Shown here: in pieces, positions 42,196-52,099 of the stretch | Layout of the letters: each line of letters opens with the position of its first letter | How positions within the stretch are numbered: the stretch's first letter is position 1 | Assembly: GCA_963699525.1 (NCBI GenBank) | Contig: CAVOUI010000014.1 | Coordinates: 39,020 to 103,019 of the forward strand | Source of the DNA: SG8-41 sp963699525 | Lineage (GTDB): Bacteria > Pseudomonadota > Gammaproteobacteria > Burkholderiales > SG8-41 | Length of the DNA stretch: 64,000 nucleotides | Reading direction: 5' to 3' | Position numbers and translations under genes: made by a program | Notes under the pieces: model-generated | Databases searched by the model: none | What the model was told of the DNA's origin: nothing | What the model saw: the letters and a program-made list of their open reading frames with translations, nothing else

Positions 42196-43033
42196 ATGAT
42201 CGCATCGTCTTTTTCGCGTCGTTCGTTACTTGACGCTGATCCTGACCCTTGCCACCGCCGTTGCGTTCGCGCAGGACAAGCCGGCAAGCAGCGACTACCA
42301 GCCGGAGGTCGGCCAGTCCGGCAAGGACGTGGTCTGGGTGCCCACGCCCCAGTCGCTGGTGAACAAGATGCTCGACCTCGCCAAGGTCACGCCCGCGGAC
42401 TTCGTGATCGACCTCGGCTCCGGCGACGGGCGCACCGTCATCACCGCCGCCAAGCGCGGCGCGCGCGCCCTCGGCATCGAGTACAACCCGGAAATGGTCG
42501 CGCTGTCGCAGCGCAACGCGGCGAAGGAGGGGGTCACCGACAAGGCGGCGTTCATGAAGGCCGACCTCTTCGAGAGCGATTTTTCGAAGGCCACCGTAAT
42601 CACGATGTTCCTCCTCCCGGATATCAATCTGAAGCTCCGCCCGAAGATTCTCGATCTCAAGCCCGGGACGCGCATCGTGTCCAATTCCTTCACCATGGGG
42701 GAGTGGCAGCATGACCGCAGCGTCCAGGCGACCGAGAGCGAGGGCTGCCAGTCCTATTGCACCGCCTATCTCTGGATCGTCCCGGCCAAGGTCGACGGCA
42801 AGTGGAAGCTGCCGGAAGGCGAGCTCACCCTCAAGCAGAGCTTCCAGATGATCACGGGCACGCTCACGGCGGGCGGCAAATCGACCCCCATCAAGGGTCG
42901 CCTGAGCGGGGACCAGATCACGTTCAAGGCCGGCAACACCGAGTATCGCGGGCGCGTCGCCGCCGACGACATCCGGGGCACCGTCAAGGCCGGCAGCGGC
43001 GCTGGCGAATGGTCCGCCCACAGGAGCGGGTAA
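42196..43033 (+). CDS. Exported SAM-dependent methyltransferase-like protein, frameshifted in the leader
   Basis: ATG 42196 has GGAG upstream but the frame is broken; removing one T from TTTTT (42210-42214) gives MIASSFRVVRYLTLILTLAT and a signal peptide cut near AFAQ. The mature protein has a methyltransferase core: DFVIDLGSGDGRTVITAA (SAM loop), ARALGIEYNPEMV and FLLPDINLKLRP, followed by a C-terminal beta domain with KVDGKWKLPEGEL. As for the PCMT at 4867, periplasmic location is odd for a SAM enzyme. About 279 residues. It lies upstream of a hydrolase. Confidence 0.8.
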
Positions 43034-43061
43034 AGAAGCGGCGCGGTTGCGGGGAAAGCCG

Positions 43062-44288
43062 ATGCGCAAGCTGAGGACGCAGCGCGACAACCAGCAGTGG
43101 ATGCTCGACCTCGCGCTCAACATGCGCGGGCGCGTGCAGAACTTCGAGCGCGACGACCTCGAGGTGCCGCCGGGCAAGCGCGCGCGCAACTACCGCATGC
43201 TGCCCAAGGTGTGGCGCGAGGCGGCGGAGCGGCACGAAAAGCTCGCCCGGCGCGCCGACGCGATGGGCGCGCGCGAGACGGCGACCTACCACTACGACCA
43301 CGCGATCGAGTCCTATCGCATGGCGCAGCACCCGATCTATTTCGACGACCACCCCGTCAAGATCGCGTTGAGCCGCAAGCTCGCCGAGATGGTGGACCGC
43401 CGCTCGAAAGTCGCGGCCTACCCGATCGAGCGCGTGGAAGTGCCGTTCGGCGGCGGGAAGACCATCTCCTGCCTGCTGCATCTCCTGCCGGACCGCAGGC
43501 GGGCCCCGGTCGTGATCTACGTCCCGGGCATGGACCAGACCAAAGAGGTGTTCCCGAAGGCGTACCACAACATCGCGCTTTCGCGCGGCTTCCACGTGCT
43601 CGCCATGGACGGGCCGGGGCAGGGGTCCTCCAACCTGCAGAAGATCCGCGCGGTGAAGGACAACTACGAGCGCGCGGGCGCGGCGGTGATCAGCACTCTC
43701 ATGAAGCGGCCCGAGATCGACGCGAAAAAAATCGCGATCTACGGCATCAGCATGGGCAGCTACTGGTCGCTGCGGCTGTCGAGCTACGACCACCGCGCGG
43801 CGGCGGTGGTGAGCGCGGTCGCGTGCTTCAATCCGAACAATACGATCTTCACGCAGTCCTCGCCCCGCTTCAAGCAGATGTTCATGTACATGGCGGGCTA
43901 CGACGACGAGGCGAAGTTCGACCGGGACGTGGCGAGCGGCATGACCGTGCGCGGCTACCTCGGAAAGGTGAAGTGCCCGACGCTCCTCGTCACCGGCGAG
44001 TTCGATCCGCTCTGTCCGCTGGAGGACGCGGTCGAGGCCTACCACGATCTCAAGGTCCCGAAGGAGATGTGGGTCTTCGAGAACCAGTATCACCCGCTGT
44101 GGAGCATCTCCAACCTCGGCGGCCTGGACACCCACGACTACGTGATGGATTGGCTGAAGGGCCTGTTCTCGGGCAAGCGCGTGCCCACGAAGCGCGGCCG
44201 CATCGCCTACATCCGCGAGAGCGGCGACGGGCCGTGGGGGAAGTGCGATTGGGTGCCGACCATCAAACCCGGCCAGGCCTACTTCTAG
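43062..44288 (+). CDS. Alpha/beta hydrolase with N-terminal helical domain
   Basis: 408 residues from ATG 43062 (GGGGAAAG upstream). The first 125 residues are helical; the hydrolase core has VVIYVPGMDQTKE, the nucleophile elbow IYGISMGSYWSLRL (Ser), GEFDPLCP (Asp) and a late His in ENQYHPLW. This layout resembles FrsA/DUF1100-like and 2,6-dihydroxypseudooxynicotine-hydrolase-type enzymes, the latter cutting C-C bonds. Together with the downstream enoyl-CoA hydratase and cyclase it may belong to one degradation pathway. Confidence 0.88.
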   Translation: MRKLRTQRDNQQWMLDLALNMRGRVQNFERDDLEVPPGKRARNYRMLPKVWREAAERHEKLARRADAMGARETATYHYDHAIESYRMAQHPIYFDDHPVKIALSRKLAEMVDRRSKVAAYPIERVEVPFGGGKTISCLLHLLPDRRRAPVVIYVPGMDQTKEVFPKAYHNIALSRGFHVLAMDGPGQGSSNLQKIRAVKDNYERAGAAVISTLMKRPEIDAKKIAIYGISMGSYWSLRLSSYDHRAAAVVSAVACFNPNNTIFTQSSPRFKQMFMYMAGYDDEAKFDRDVASGMTVRGYLGKVKCPTLLVTGEFDPLCPLEDAVEAYHDLKVPKEMWVFENQYHPLWSISNLGGLDTHDYVMDWLKGLFSGKRVPTKRGRIAYIRESGDGPWGKCDWVPTIKPGQAYF

Positions 44289-44315
44289 CCGTAACCCGCT
44301 CACGAGGAGCGCCGC

Positions 44316-45117
44316 ATGGACGTGCCCGTGGCAACGAACAAGATCATCGCGCGCAAGGACGGCGCGATCGGCTGGGTTGTCTTCAACAACCCGGAGAAGC
44401 GCAACGCCATGTCGCTCGAGATGTACGAGGCGACCACGGCGGCGATGGACGAGCTACGCGAAGGATCCGGCGATTCGCGTCGTGATCCTCAGGGGCGAGG
44501 GCGAGAAGGCATTCATTTCCGGCGCCGACATCTCGCAGTTCAAGGACCGGCGCTCGAACGCGGAGCAGGTGAAAGCGGCCGAGGCGATCTCCGAAGGGTG
44601 CAACAAGGCCATCCGCGACTGCCCGAAGCCCGTGATGGCCATGATCCGCGGCTACTGCATGGGCGGCGGCCTCGGAATCGCCGTCGCCTGCGACCTGCGC
44701 ATCGCCGCGGACGATTCGCGCTTCGGCATCCCGGCGGCGAAGCTCGGCGTCGGCTACCGGTTCGCGGGCGTGAGACGGCTCACGGAGCTGGTCGGGCCGT
44801 CGTTCACCGCGGAGATTTTTTACACGGGCCGCCAGTTCAACGCGCAGGAGGCGCTGCAGATGGGGCTGGTGAATCGCATCCTGCCCGCCGCCGAGCTGGA
44901 AAAGTTCGTGATGGACTACGCGGCGACGCTCTCGAACAACGCGCCCCTCACGATCGCCGCGGTGAAGCGCTCGTTGATCGAGCTGCGCAAGGACCCCGGC
45001 GAGCGCGACCTCGCGCTGTGCCAGAAGATGGTGGACGACTGCTTCGCGAGCGAGGACTACAAGGAGGGGCAGACGGCGTTCATGGAGAAGCGCAAGCCGG
45101 TCTTCAAGGGTCGCTGA
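44316..45117 (+). CDS. Enoyl-CoA hydratase/isomerase-family protein, frameshifted
   Basis: CGAGGAG precedes ATG 44316. An extra G near 44460 breaks the frame; without it the sequence reads DELRKDPAIRVVILRG and continues to TGA 45115-45117, about 266 residues. Crotonase motifs are clear: FISGADISQF (oxyanion-hole strand) and CMGGGLGIAVACDLRIAADD; LGVGYRFAGVRRL carries the second catalytic region, where a Glu typical of hydratases is not obvious. It probably hydrates or isomerises a CoA-bound ring-cleavage product. One base separates its stop from the next start. Confidence 0.87.
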
Positions 45118-45118
45118 C

Positions 45119-46145
45119 ATGGCGAAGCGATGGAAGAAGCGCCCGCCCGGGTCGAACTGGGGCGAGTTCGGGGATGACGACACGCGCGGCAGGATGAACC
45201 TGCTCACGGAGGAGCGGCGGCTGCGGGCGCTCAAGGAAGTGAAGACCGGCCGCGCGTTCTGCCTGAGCCATCCCCTCGACCGGCCGGGCGGCAACGTCCT
45301 CAACCCGCACCGCTTCGCGCCCGTGTTCCACCCGGTCATGCGCGACGGGCAGGCCTATTTCAATCTCGCCTTCGACAAGTTCGATCCGCGCTTCACCGAC
45401 GTGGGCTCGGACGAGGCGGTCATGCTCTACACCCAGTACTCGACGCACTGGGACGGGTTCCCCCACAAGGGATCGCTGTTCGACGCGGACGGCGACGATG
45501 CCGCGGAGAAGGTTTTCTACAACGGCTACCGGATCGTGGACGCCGCCGGCCGCGGGCGGCAAGGCGACCTCGGCGCGGTCGCGCTCGGCATCGAGGGCAT
45601 GGCGGAGACGGGCGTGCAGGGACGCGGGGTCCTGATCGACCTGCGCCATCACCTCGGCGATGAGCGCGTCGAAGTCCGCTTCGACCGCCTGGAAATGATC
45701 ATGAAGGTGGACAGCGTCCGGGTGGAGAAGGGCGACATCGTGTGCATCCACACCGGCCTCGGGCAGTTGATCCGCGAGGCCGACGGCAAGCTCGATCCCT
45801 CGATCCGGCGCGCGTGCGCGGTGCTCGACGGCTACGACAAGCGGCTGCTCGAATGGATCGCCGACAGCGGGATCGCCGCGATCGCAGCCGACAACCTGGC
45901 CGTGGAGCGCTCGTCCACCCTCGGCGCGGACCCGCGCCTGCCCCATCGCGGGCCGGCCCTGCCGCTGCACGAGCACTGCCTGTTCAAGCTGGGGATACAC
46001 CTCGGCGAGCTGTGGTACCTGACGGAGCTCGCCGCCTGGCTGCGGGAGCGCCACCGCAGCAGCTTTCTCCTGACCGCGCCGCCGCTGCGGCTGCCCGGGC
46101 TGCGTCGCCGGCTCACCGGTGCACACCGGTGTGCCGACGGTGTGA
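45119..46145 (+). CDS. Cyclase/kynurenine-formamidase-family hydrolase, frameshifted at the end
   Basis: The metal site of the cyclase family is present: YTQYSTHWDGFPHKG, where H, D and H fit HxGTHxDxPxH with Ser in place of Gly. GRGVLIDLRHHLG and VEKGDIVCIHTGLGQLI, then FKLGIHLGELWYL are further conserved blocks. One extra C in CCC (46094-46096) disrupts the tail; correcting it gives LRLPGCVAGSPVHTG and TGA 46143-46145, about 341 residues. This is the long form of the family. It may hydrolyse an amide or lactone, but the substrate is not known. Confidence 0.87.
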
Positions 46146-46168
46146 CCTCGTCGAGGGGGAAGGAGACC

Positions 46169-47131
46169 TTATTCAGGTTTGATTCCGGCCTGAATGACGA
46201 CCTTCCGCCACTGCTCGTAGTCCCTGCGGATCAGCTCGCGCACTTCCTCGGGCGAGCCGCCGCCGGCCGGAAAGACGCCGCTCGCGTGCAGCGTGTCTTC
46301 CATGTCCTTCCGGCCCACGATCTTCCTGACCTCGCCGGCGACGCGCTCCACGACGGCGGGGGGAATTCCCTTCGGGCCGATCATCGCGTGCCAGTTGGTG
46401 GCTTCGTATCCGGGCACGGCTTCGGCGAGCGCGGGGATGTCCGGCTCGGTCGGGATGCGCCGCGCGCTCGTCATGCCGATCGCCCGCACCCGCCCGGCCT
46501 TGACGTGCGGGAATCCGGTCTGAGGGGGCGAGAATACGAGCTGGACGTGGCCCGCCATGACGTCGATCAGCGCCGGGCCGCCGCCCTTGTAATGCACCGC
46601 CGTCATCCTGACGCCCGCCATGTGGAGAAAGAGCTCCGTGGACAGATGCACGATGGTGCCCTGTCCGCTGGTGCCGTAGAGGATGTCGCCCGGGCGGGAG
46701 CGCGCCAGCGCGATGAGCTGTTTTGCGTCGCGCGCGGGGAGCGACGGATGGGCCACCGCGACGAACGGCCCTTTGCCGATGAGGACGATGGGCGTGTAGT
46801 CGTTGAGCGGATCGAACTTCGGCGCGCGCAGGCTGGGATTGATCACGTAGCTCGGCGAGATCTCCAGCAGCGTGTAGCCGTCCGGCGCCGAGCGGAGCGC
46901 CATTTCCGTGCCGATCGCGCTGCCCGCCCCGGGGCGGTTCTCGACGACGATCTGCTGTCCCAGCGCCTCTCCGAGCCTCTGGCCGACGAGGCGCGCGATG
47001 AAGTCGACGCCGCCCCCTGGCGCGAACGGCACGATCAACCGGATGGGTTTCGCCGGATAGGCCTGCGTCCATCCCGCCGCCGGGAACGCGAGCAGAGCGG
47101 CGAGCGTCAGGACCGCACGGCTTCTTATCAT
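46169..47131 (-). CDS. Bug/TctC-family solute-binding protein
   Basis: 320 residues; signal peptide MIRSRAVLTLAALLAFPAAG, cleavage near WTQ. AYPAKPIRLIVPFAPGGGVD, VENRPGAGSAIG, SAPDGYTLLEIS, VHYKGGGPALIDV (the usual VPYKG shortened to VHYKG) and PALAEAVPGYEA. GAGGAGGCA lies before the start. It converges with the cyclase gene, stops 23 bp apart, and is divergent from the small membrane protein gene at 47200. Confidence 0.93.
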   Translation of the reverse strand: MIRSRAVLTLAALLAFPAAGWTQAYPAKPIRLIVPFAPGGGVDFIARLVGQRLGEALGQQIVVENRPGAGSAIGTEMALRSAPDGYTLLEISPSYVINPSLRAPKFDPLNDYTPIVLIGKGPFVAVAHPSLPARDAKQLIALARSRPGDILYGTSGQGTIVHLSTELFLHMAGVRMTAVHYKGGGPALIDVMAGHVQLVFSPPQTGFPHVKAGRVRAIGMTSARRIPTEPDIPALAEAVPGYEATNWHAMIGPKGIPPAVVERVAGEVRKIVGRKDMEDTLHASGVFPAGGGSPEEVRELIRRDYEQWRKVVIQAGIKPE

Positions 47132-47199
47132 GATTGCCTCCTCGCATTCATTCTACGCGCGCGCTCGCCGCGGCGCCGGTTGCTATTATCGCTTCGACC

Positions 47200-47645
47200 A
47201 TGAAAAATACACGGACGATGGATTACGACGTGGAAGTTGTGCGAGCGAGTGCCGTCGGCCTCCCCTTCCGAGGGCATGGTGACGCTGGCGCATGTGCTCT
47301 ACGGCATGCACGGATTCAGCGCGCTGATGGGCGTGCTCAGCACGGCGTTCATCGTCACCGCGTTTCTGACCGGCTGGCCATCCATCATCGCGGTGATCGT
47401 CAACTACGTGAAGCGAAGCGACGCGCGGGGCACCTGGCTCGATTCGCACTTCGGCTGGCAGCTCCGCACGTTCTGGTACGCGGTCATGTGGGTGGTCCTT
47501 GCTGCGTTGCTGATCCTGACCGTCGTCGGCATCCCCTTTGCGTGGCTGCTCCTGGTCGCGGTGGGCCTGTGGGTGCTCTACCGCATCATCCGCGGCTGGA
47601 TCGCGCTTGCGGAGCGGCGGCCCATGCCCCTGCCGAATAGAGTGA
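47200..47645 (+). CDS. Small membrane protein (DUF4870-like), probably with two frameshifts
   Basis: ATG 47200 begins MKNTRTMDYDVEVVRASAVG; an extra C in CCCC (47262-47265) shifts the frame, after which LPSEGMVTLAHVLYGMHGFS and three hydrophobic segments follow (GVLSTAFIVTAFLTGWPSII, TFWYAVMWVVLAALLILTVV, GIPFAWLLLVAVGLWVLYRI). The expected stop is missed; one C fewer at 47627-47630 would end it at TGA 47643-47645. About 147 residues. The pattern with a soluble loop carrying DARGTWLDSHFGWQLRTFW fits DUF4870-type proteins of unknown function. Confidence 0.7.
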
Positions 47646-47665
47646 TGCGTAATAGGGGAGTCGCA

Positions 47666-48650
47666 ATGATCCGGCCCTGGCTGAAATCATGTAGCCCTGC
47701 TGTTGGCGGCGCTGTGGACTGCGACACCGGCGCTGGCCCAGGAAAAGTATCCCTCGCGGCCGATCCGGCTGATCGTGCCGTACCCGCCGGGCGGCTCGAC
47801 GGATCCGACCGGACGCGCGTTCGCGGCGTGGCTGACCGACGCGCTGGGACAGCAGGTCGTGGTGGACAATCGCCCGGGCGCGGGCTCGACGATCGGGCAC
47901 GGGCTCGCCGCCAAGGCAACGCCCGACGGCTACACGCTCCTGCTGGGCACGTCCGGCGGGCTGGCGGTCGCCCCCGCGCTCGGCACGAAGGTGCCGTACG
48001 ATCCGGTGAAGGATTTCACCCCGATCGGGCTCGGGGTGTACACGCCGTTCCTGCTGGTCGTGTACCCCGGCCTGCCGGCAACGAACCTCAAGGAGCTCAT
48101 CGCGCTCTCCAAGTCGCAGCCCAACGGCGTCGTTTTCGCGTCGGTGGGAGTCGGGACGCCCAACCATCTCGGCGGCGAGCTGCTCAAGGTGATGGCCGGC
48201 TTCCAGTTCGTGCACGTGCCGTACAAGGGCGGCGGGCCGGCCGTCGTGGACGTGATCGCCGGCCGCGCGCAGGCGCTCTTCGGCGGCATTCCGTACACCG
48301 GGCCGCAAGTGAAGGCGGGAAAGTTGAGGGCCGTCGCTATCGGGCATCCGAAGCGCATGAGCGGGTGGCCGGACGTGCCGGCGATCGCGGAAACGCTGCC
48401 CGGATTCAGCAACACGACGTGGTTCGGATTGGTCGGGCCGGCCGGGACGCCGAAGGCGGTGGTGGACCGCATCAACGCGGAAATGAAGCGGGCGGTCGCC
48501 AACCCGGGGTTCGCCAGGCAGCTCGAGGCGCTCGGGCTCGAGCCGGCGAGCAGCACGCCCGCCGAGTTCCGCGACATGATCGCCTCCGAGCTCAAGCGCT
48601 GGACCCGAGTCATCAAGGAAGCCGGCATCACCGTGGAGAGCGCGCAATGA
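47666..48650 (+). CDS. Bug/TctC-family solute-binding protein, frameshifted in the leader
   Basis: ATG 47666 has GGGGAG upstream but an extra base at about 47688-47690 shifts the frame. Corrected, the leader reads MIRPWLKSVALLLAALWTAT, cleavage near ALAQ; then KYPSRPIRLIVPYPPGGSTD, VDNRPGAGSTIGH, ATPDGYTLLLGTS, VHVPYKGGGPAVVDV and PAIAETLPGFSN. About 327 residues. The stop overlaps the start of the amidohydrolase gene, tying the binding protein to the two amidohydrolases that follow. Confidence 0.88.
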
Positions 48651-49477
48651 TGATCGTTGATTCGCAGGTGCACATCTGGGGCGCGGATACGCCCGAGCGG
48701 CCGTGGCCCAGGAACCGGACGGTCAAGGCGCAGCGCGACGTGCCGCTCGGGAAGGACGAGCTGCTGCGCGAGATGGACGCGGCCGGCGTCGCCCGCGTCG
48801 TGATCGTGCCGCCCTCGTGGGAAGGCGATCGCAACGATCTCGCGCTCGCGGCCGCGCAGGCCCACCCGGACCGATTCGCGGTCATGGGACGCATCGATCC
48901 GGCCGCACCCGAATCGCGCCGGAAGATCGCGGCGTGGAAGCAGCAGCGCGGCATGCTCGGGCTGCGCTTCGTGTTCCATCGCTCGCCGCTGCTGGAGCTG
49001 CTGACCGAGGGGAAGGCGGACTGGCTGTGGCCCGAGGCGGAGAAGCACGGGGTGCCGGTCTACATGCTGGTCCCGCACCGGAATCTGCAATTCGTCGAGA
49101 AAGTTGCGGCCCGCCATCCCGGATTGAAGCTGGTGATGGATCATTCGGGCCTCGTGGATGGCAGGGACGACGAGGCCTTCAAGGAATTCGACAAGCTGCT
49201 CGCGCTCGCGAAATTCCCGAACGTCGCGACCAAGGTGAGCTGCTTCCCGTTCTTCACGACGCAGAAATACCCGTTCCGCAACCTGCATCCGTATATCCGC
49301 AAGGCGTTCGACGCGTTCGGCCCGAAGCGCACGTTCTGGGGCACCGACCTCTCGCGCCTTCCCTGCCCGTACCAGCAGGGCGTCACGCTCTTCACCGAGG
49401 AATTGCCGTGGCTGAAGGGCCAGGACCTCGAGTACGTGATGGGCCGGGGGGTGTGCGAATGGCTGGGGTGGAAATGA
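48647..49477 (+). CDS. Amidohydrolase-2-family (metal-dependent hydrolase) protein, first of a tandem
   Basis: 276 residues from ATG 48647 (or 48650). The family N-terminus reads MIVDSQVHIW, where the first His of the usual DxHxH is Gln; VIVPPSWEGDRND, MVLVPHRN-type barrel His, LVMDHSGLVDG and the catalytic Asp in FWGTDLSRLP are present. Members cleave lactones or decarboxylate aromatic acids (LigI/LigJ, ACMSD-like). Start overlaps the Bug stop and its own stop overlaps the next gene's start. Confidence 0.88.
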   Translation: MMIVDSQVHIWGADTPERPWPRNRTVKAQRDVPLGKDELLREMDAAGVARVVIVPPSWEGDRNDLALAAAQAHPDRFAVMGRIDPAAPESRRKIAAWKQQRGMLGLRFVFHRSPLLELLTEGKADWLWPEAEKHGVPVYMLVPHRNLQFVEKVAARHPGLKLVMDHSGLVDGRDDEAFKEFDKLLALAKFPNVATKVSCFPFFTTQKYPFRNLHPYIRKAFDAFGPKRTFWGTDLSRLPCPYQQGVTLFTEELPWLKGQDLEYVMGRGVCEWLGWK

Positions 49478-50298
49478 TCGTTGACTCCCAAGTCCATATC
49501 TGGGCGGCGAACACGCCGGAGCGGCCGTGGCCGGCGCGGCACCAGCCGCACAAGCCGGAGCCGATCACGGCGCAGGACCTGCTGCGCGAGATGGATGCCG
49601 CGGGAGTGGACGCCTGCGTGCTGGTGCCCCCGTCGTGGGAGGGCGAGCGCAACGATGTCTGCCTCGCCGCCGCGCAGAAATACCCGAAGCGCTTCGCGGT
49701 CATGGGCCGTCTCGATGTGGACGCGCCCGAATCGCGTGCAAAGATCGCGACGTGGCGCAAGCAGCCCGGCATGCTGGGGTTGCGGTTCACCCTGCACCGC
49801 CCGTTCCTGCGGCCGCTGCTGACGGAAGGGCGCATCGACTGGCTGTGGCCGGAGGCGGAGAAGGCGGGCGTGCCGGTCATGACGCTCGCCCTGCATTCGG
49901 ACATGCACCTCATCGACCGGGTGGCGGAGCGCCATCCGCGCCTGAAGCTGACGATCGACCACCTCGGGCTCACGACGGGGAAGGGTGCGGAAGCGTTCCA
50001 GCACATCGACAACGTGCTCGCGCTCGCGAAGCGTCCCAACGTCGCGGTCAAGGTGAGCTGCCTGCCGCACTACGCGACCGACGCCTACCCGTTCCGCTCG
50101 CTCCACCCGTACATCCGCCGCGTCTACGATGCGTTCGGCCCGAAGCGCATGTTCTGGGGAAGCGATCTCTCGCGGCTGCCGTGCAGCTACCTGCAGTCCC
50201 TCACCTACATGAGCGAGGAGATCCCCTGGCTCTCCGCCGGCGACAAGGAGTGGATCCTGGGACGGGGGCTGTGCGAGTGGCTGGGGTGGAAACGCTAG
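49474..50298 (+). CDS. Amidohydrolase-2-family protein, second of a tandem
   Basis: 274 residues, clearly paralogous to the preceding gene along its whole length (IVDSQVHIW, TPERPWP, DLLREMDAAGV, SWEGERND, LDVDAPESRAKIATW, FWGSDLSRLPC, CEWLGWK). The same Gln replaces the first metal-ligand His, and LTIDHLGLTTGKG holds the later His. ATG overlaps the upstream stop. Retention of two divergent copies suggests different substrates or a heteromer; a family role as lactonase or decarboxylase is general knowledge, not read here. Confidence 0.88.
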   Translation: MIVDSQVHIWAANTPERPWPARHQPHKPEPITAQDLLREMDAAGVDACVLVPPSWEGERNDVCLAAAQKYPKRFAVMGRLDVDAPESRAKIATWRKQPGMLGLRFTLHRPFLRPLLTEGRIDWLWPEAEKAGVPVMTLALHSDMHLIDRVAERHPRLKLTIDHLGLTTGKGAEAFQHIDNVLALAKRPNVAVKVSCLPHYATDAYPFRSLHPYIRRVYDAFGPKRMFWGSDLSRLPCSYLQSLTYMSEEIPWLSAGDKEWILGRGLCEWLGWKR

Positions 50299-50338
50299 GC
50301 GCGCCAGGCGCTCACTAGGGCAAGGCCGGGACAGGCAC

Positions 50339-50794
50339 GTGTACAAGAAGACGCTTTATGCGGGTTGGGGCGACATGGATTTCAACTCGCACATGAAGAA
50401 CACGGCGTACCTCGACAAGGTTGCCGACGTGCGGCAGATGTATCTGATCGAAAATGGCTTTCCGATGGAGGAGTTCCTGCGCCTCAGAATCGGCCCGGTG
50501 ATCATGAAGGACGAGGTCGAGTACTTCAAGGAGATCGGGCTGCAGCAGGCGATCACGGTGACCTACGCGCTCGCGGGCCACGCGCCGGACGGCAGCCGCT
50601 TTCTCCTGCGGCACGAGATCTTCCGGCCGGACGGAAAGCTCAGCGCGCGCGTCACGAGCGCCGGAGGCTGGATGAACCTGGATCGACGCAAGCTCGTCGC
50701 GCCGCCGCCGGCACTCCTGGCCGCCATGAATTCCCTCACGAAGACGAGCGATTTCGTCGTCCTGCCCTCGAGCATCAAGGGGCGTGCTGAGTAG
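50339..50794 (+). CDS. Acyl-CoA thioesterase (hot-dog fold, 4HBT-like)
   Basis: 151 residues from GTG 50339. YAGWGDMDFNSHMKNTAYLD at residues 7-26 is the D..N.H..N..Y active-site signature of 4-hydroxybenzoyl-CoA-thioesterase-type proteins, and VEYFKEIGLQQAITVTYALA the central strand pair. It probably releases free acid from a CoA thioester in the cytoplasm. It is 40 bp downstream of the tandem amidohydrolases and may belong to the same transcript. Confidence 0.88.
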   Translation: MYKKTLYAGWGDMDFNSHMKNTAYLDKVADVRQMYLIENGFPMEEFLRLRIGPVIMKDEVEYFKEIGLQQAITVTYALAGHAPDGSRFLLRHEIFRPDGKLSARVTSAGGWMNLDRRKLVAPPPALLAAMNSLTKTSDFVVLPSSIKGRAE

Positions 50795-50805
50795 GGGAGA
50801 GGCCC

Positions 50806-51198
50806 ATGAGAATCATGTTCTCGATCGCGCTCGCGCTGGCACTGATGATTGCGTCCGGAATGAGTGCCGGTCAGAAAATGTGGGTGGAGACGGCTGACGA
50901 CTGCGGAGAGTGGGCCAAGGCGAGAAAGCTGAAGCGCTCCAGCCCGCATGAGGCGCGCCTGGTCGGGATGATCGACGGCATGGCGATTGGCCGGGTGATC
51001 GAGATCTGGAAGGCGGGGAGCCCGATGAGCAGGGAGCAGCTCTACGCCTGGATGGACCAGTACTGTCAGGCGAATCCCCAATCCAGGGTGGTGATCGGAG
51101 CGGAAGAGCTCGCCAACGAGAAGACCAACGGGGAATACAGGCGCCTGCAGAAAAACCTCTCGGCCACTCCGCTCAGCGACCCGCCCGCCAGAAAATGA
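50806..51198 (+). CDS. Small exported protein with two cysteines, unrecognised
   Basis: 130 residues; signal peptide MRIMFSIALALALMIASGMS, cleavage near AGQ. The mature part has Cys33 (TADDCGEW) and Cys87 (WMDQYCQANP), which may form a disulfide, around a helical ARLVGMIDGMAIGRVIEIWK. It resembles small periplasmic proteins of the Rap1a/HdeA kind in size and layout, but I cannot assign it. AGGGGAGAG precedes the ATG. Its stop overlaps the start of the SUMF-like gene. Confidence 0.75.
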   Translation: MRIMFSIALALALMIASGMSAGQKMWVETADDCGEWAKARKLKRSSPHEARLVGMIDGMAIGRVIEIWKAGSPMSREQLYAWMDQYCQANPQSRVVIGAEELANEKTNGEYRRLQKNLSATPLSDPPARK

Positions 51199-52092
51199 GC
51201 CGGTTTCCAGGGCTGGTATTCCTGCTCTGCTCCGTTCCGGCCATTGCCGCCAGGGACTGCGCGCATTGCCCCGAGATGGTGGCCGTTCCCGCAGGGCAGT
51301 TCGTGATGGGGGTGGCGCCGGGAGAGGAGGAGCGCGCGAATCTGCCCGCCGAATTTCGCAACCGCAGCGAGCCGCAGCGCCGTGTGAGCGTCAAGCGCTT
51401 TTCCGCGGGCCGGTTCGAGGTCACGCGGGGGGAGTACCGGGTGTTCGCCGAGGCGACCGGTCGGACCGGGCGAGGGGTGCTTCGCCTGGAGCGGTGACGC
51501 GTTCGAAATGAAGCCGGCGAACAGCTGGCGCAATCCCGGCTTTGCCCAGGACGACGCGCACCCCGTCGCGTGCGTGAGCTGGGAGGATGCCAACGCGTAT
51601 GTGGCGTGGCTCAGCCAGCAATCCGGAAGAAAATATCGCTTGCTGACCGAAGCCGAATGGGAATACGCGGCAAGAGCCGGCACCACGACGACGCGATTCT
51701 GGGGCGATGATGCCGACAGAACCTGCGACTATGCCAACGGGGCCGATCGCTCGACGGCGGCAGGGGTGCCCGGCGCGAGCGGCTGGTATGTCGCCCATTG
51801 CGATGACCGGCATCCCTATACCGCCCCGGTGGGAAGCTATCGCCCCAACGCGTTCGGCCTCCACGACATGCTGGGCAACGTGGAAGAATGGACGCAGGAC
51901 TGCTGGGTCGGCAACTACCGCGGCGCCCCCACGGACGGAAGCGCGGTGACTGCCGGCGATTGCTCCCTGCGCGTCGTGCGCGGCGGCTCCTGGGACGATG
52001 CTCCGGTGGGCGTGCCCGCGGCGTATCGCGTGGGAAGTCCCACCACGGTCCGGGTCTACCGCCGTGGATTCCGCGTCGCCGCTGACAGGTAG
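51195..52092 (+). CDS. Exported SUMF1/formylglycine-generating-enzyme-fold protein, frameshifted
   Basis: Signal peptide MSRFPGLVFLLCSVPAIAAR, then CAHCPEMVAVPAGQFVMGV, the SUMF start. An extra G in GGGG (51474-51477) breaks the frame; corrected, GRTGRGCFAWSGDAFEMKP leads to HPVACVSWEDANAYVAWLS, RLLTEAEWEYAARAGT, NAFGLHDMLGNVEEW and RGGSWDD. The two C-terminal Cys that bind copper in true formylglycine-generating enzymes are absent (APVGVPAAYR instead), so it is probably a binding or scaffold protein. About 298 residues; coupled to the small exported protein. Confidence 0.85.
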
Positions 52093-52099
52093 AGGCGTT

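Noticed and set aside
45119..47203. Extended cyclase of 694 residues
   Set aside because: After the shift at 46095 the frame runs antisense to the Bug gene at 46169; the true end is 46145.
47237..49477. Apparent fusion of a membrane protein, a Bug leader and an amidohydrolase
   Set aside because: The frame passes through the Bug gene in a nonsense reading; single-base indels at 47263, 47628 and 47689 explain it.
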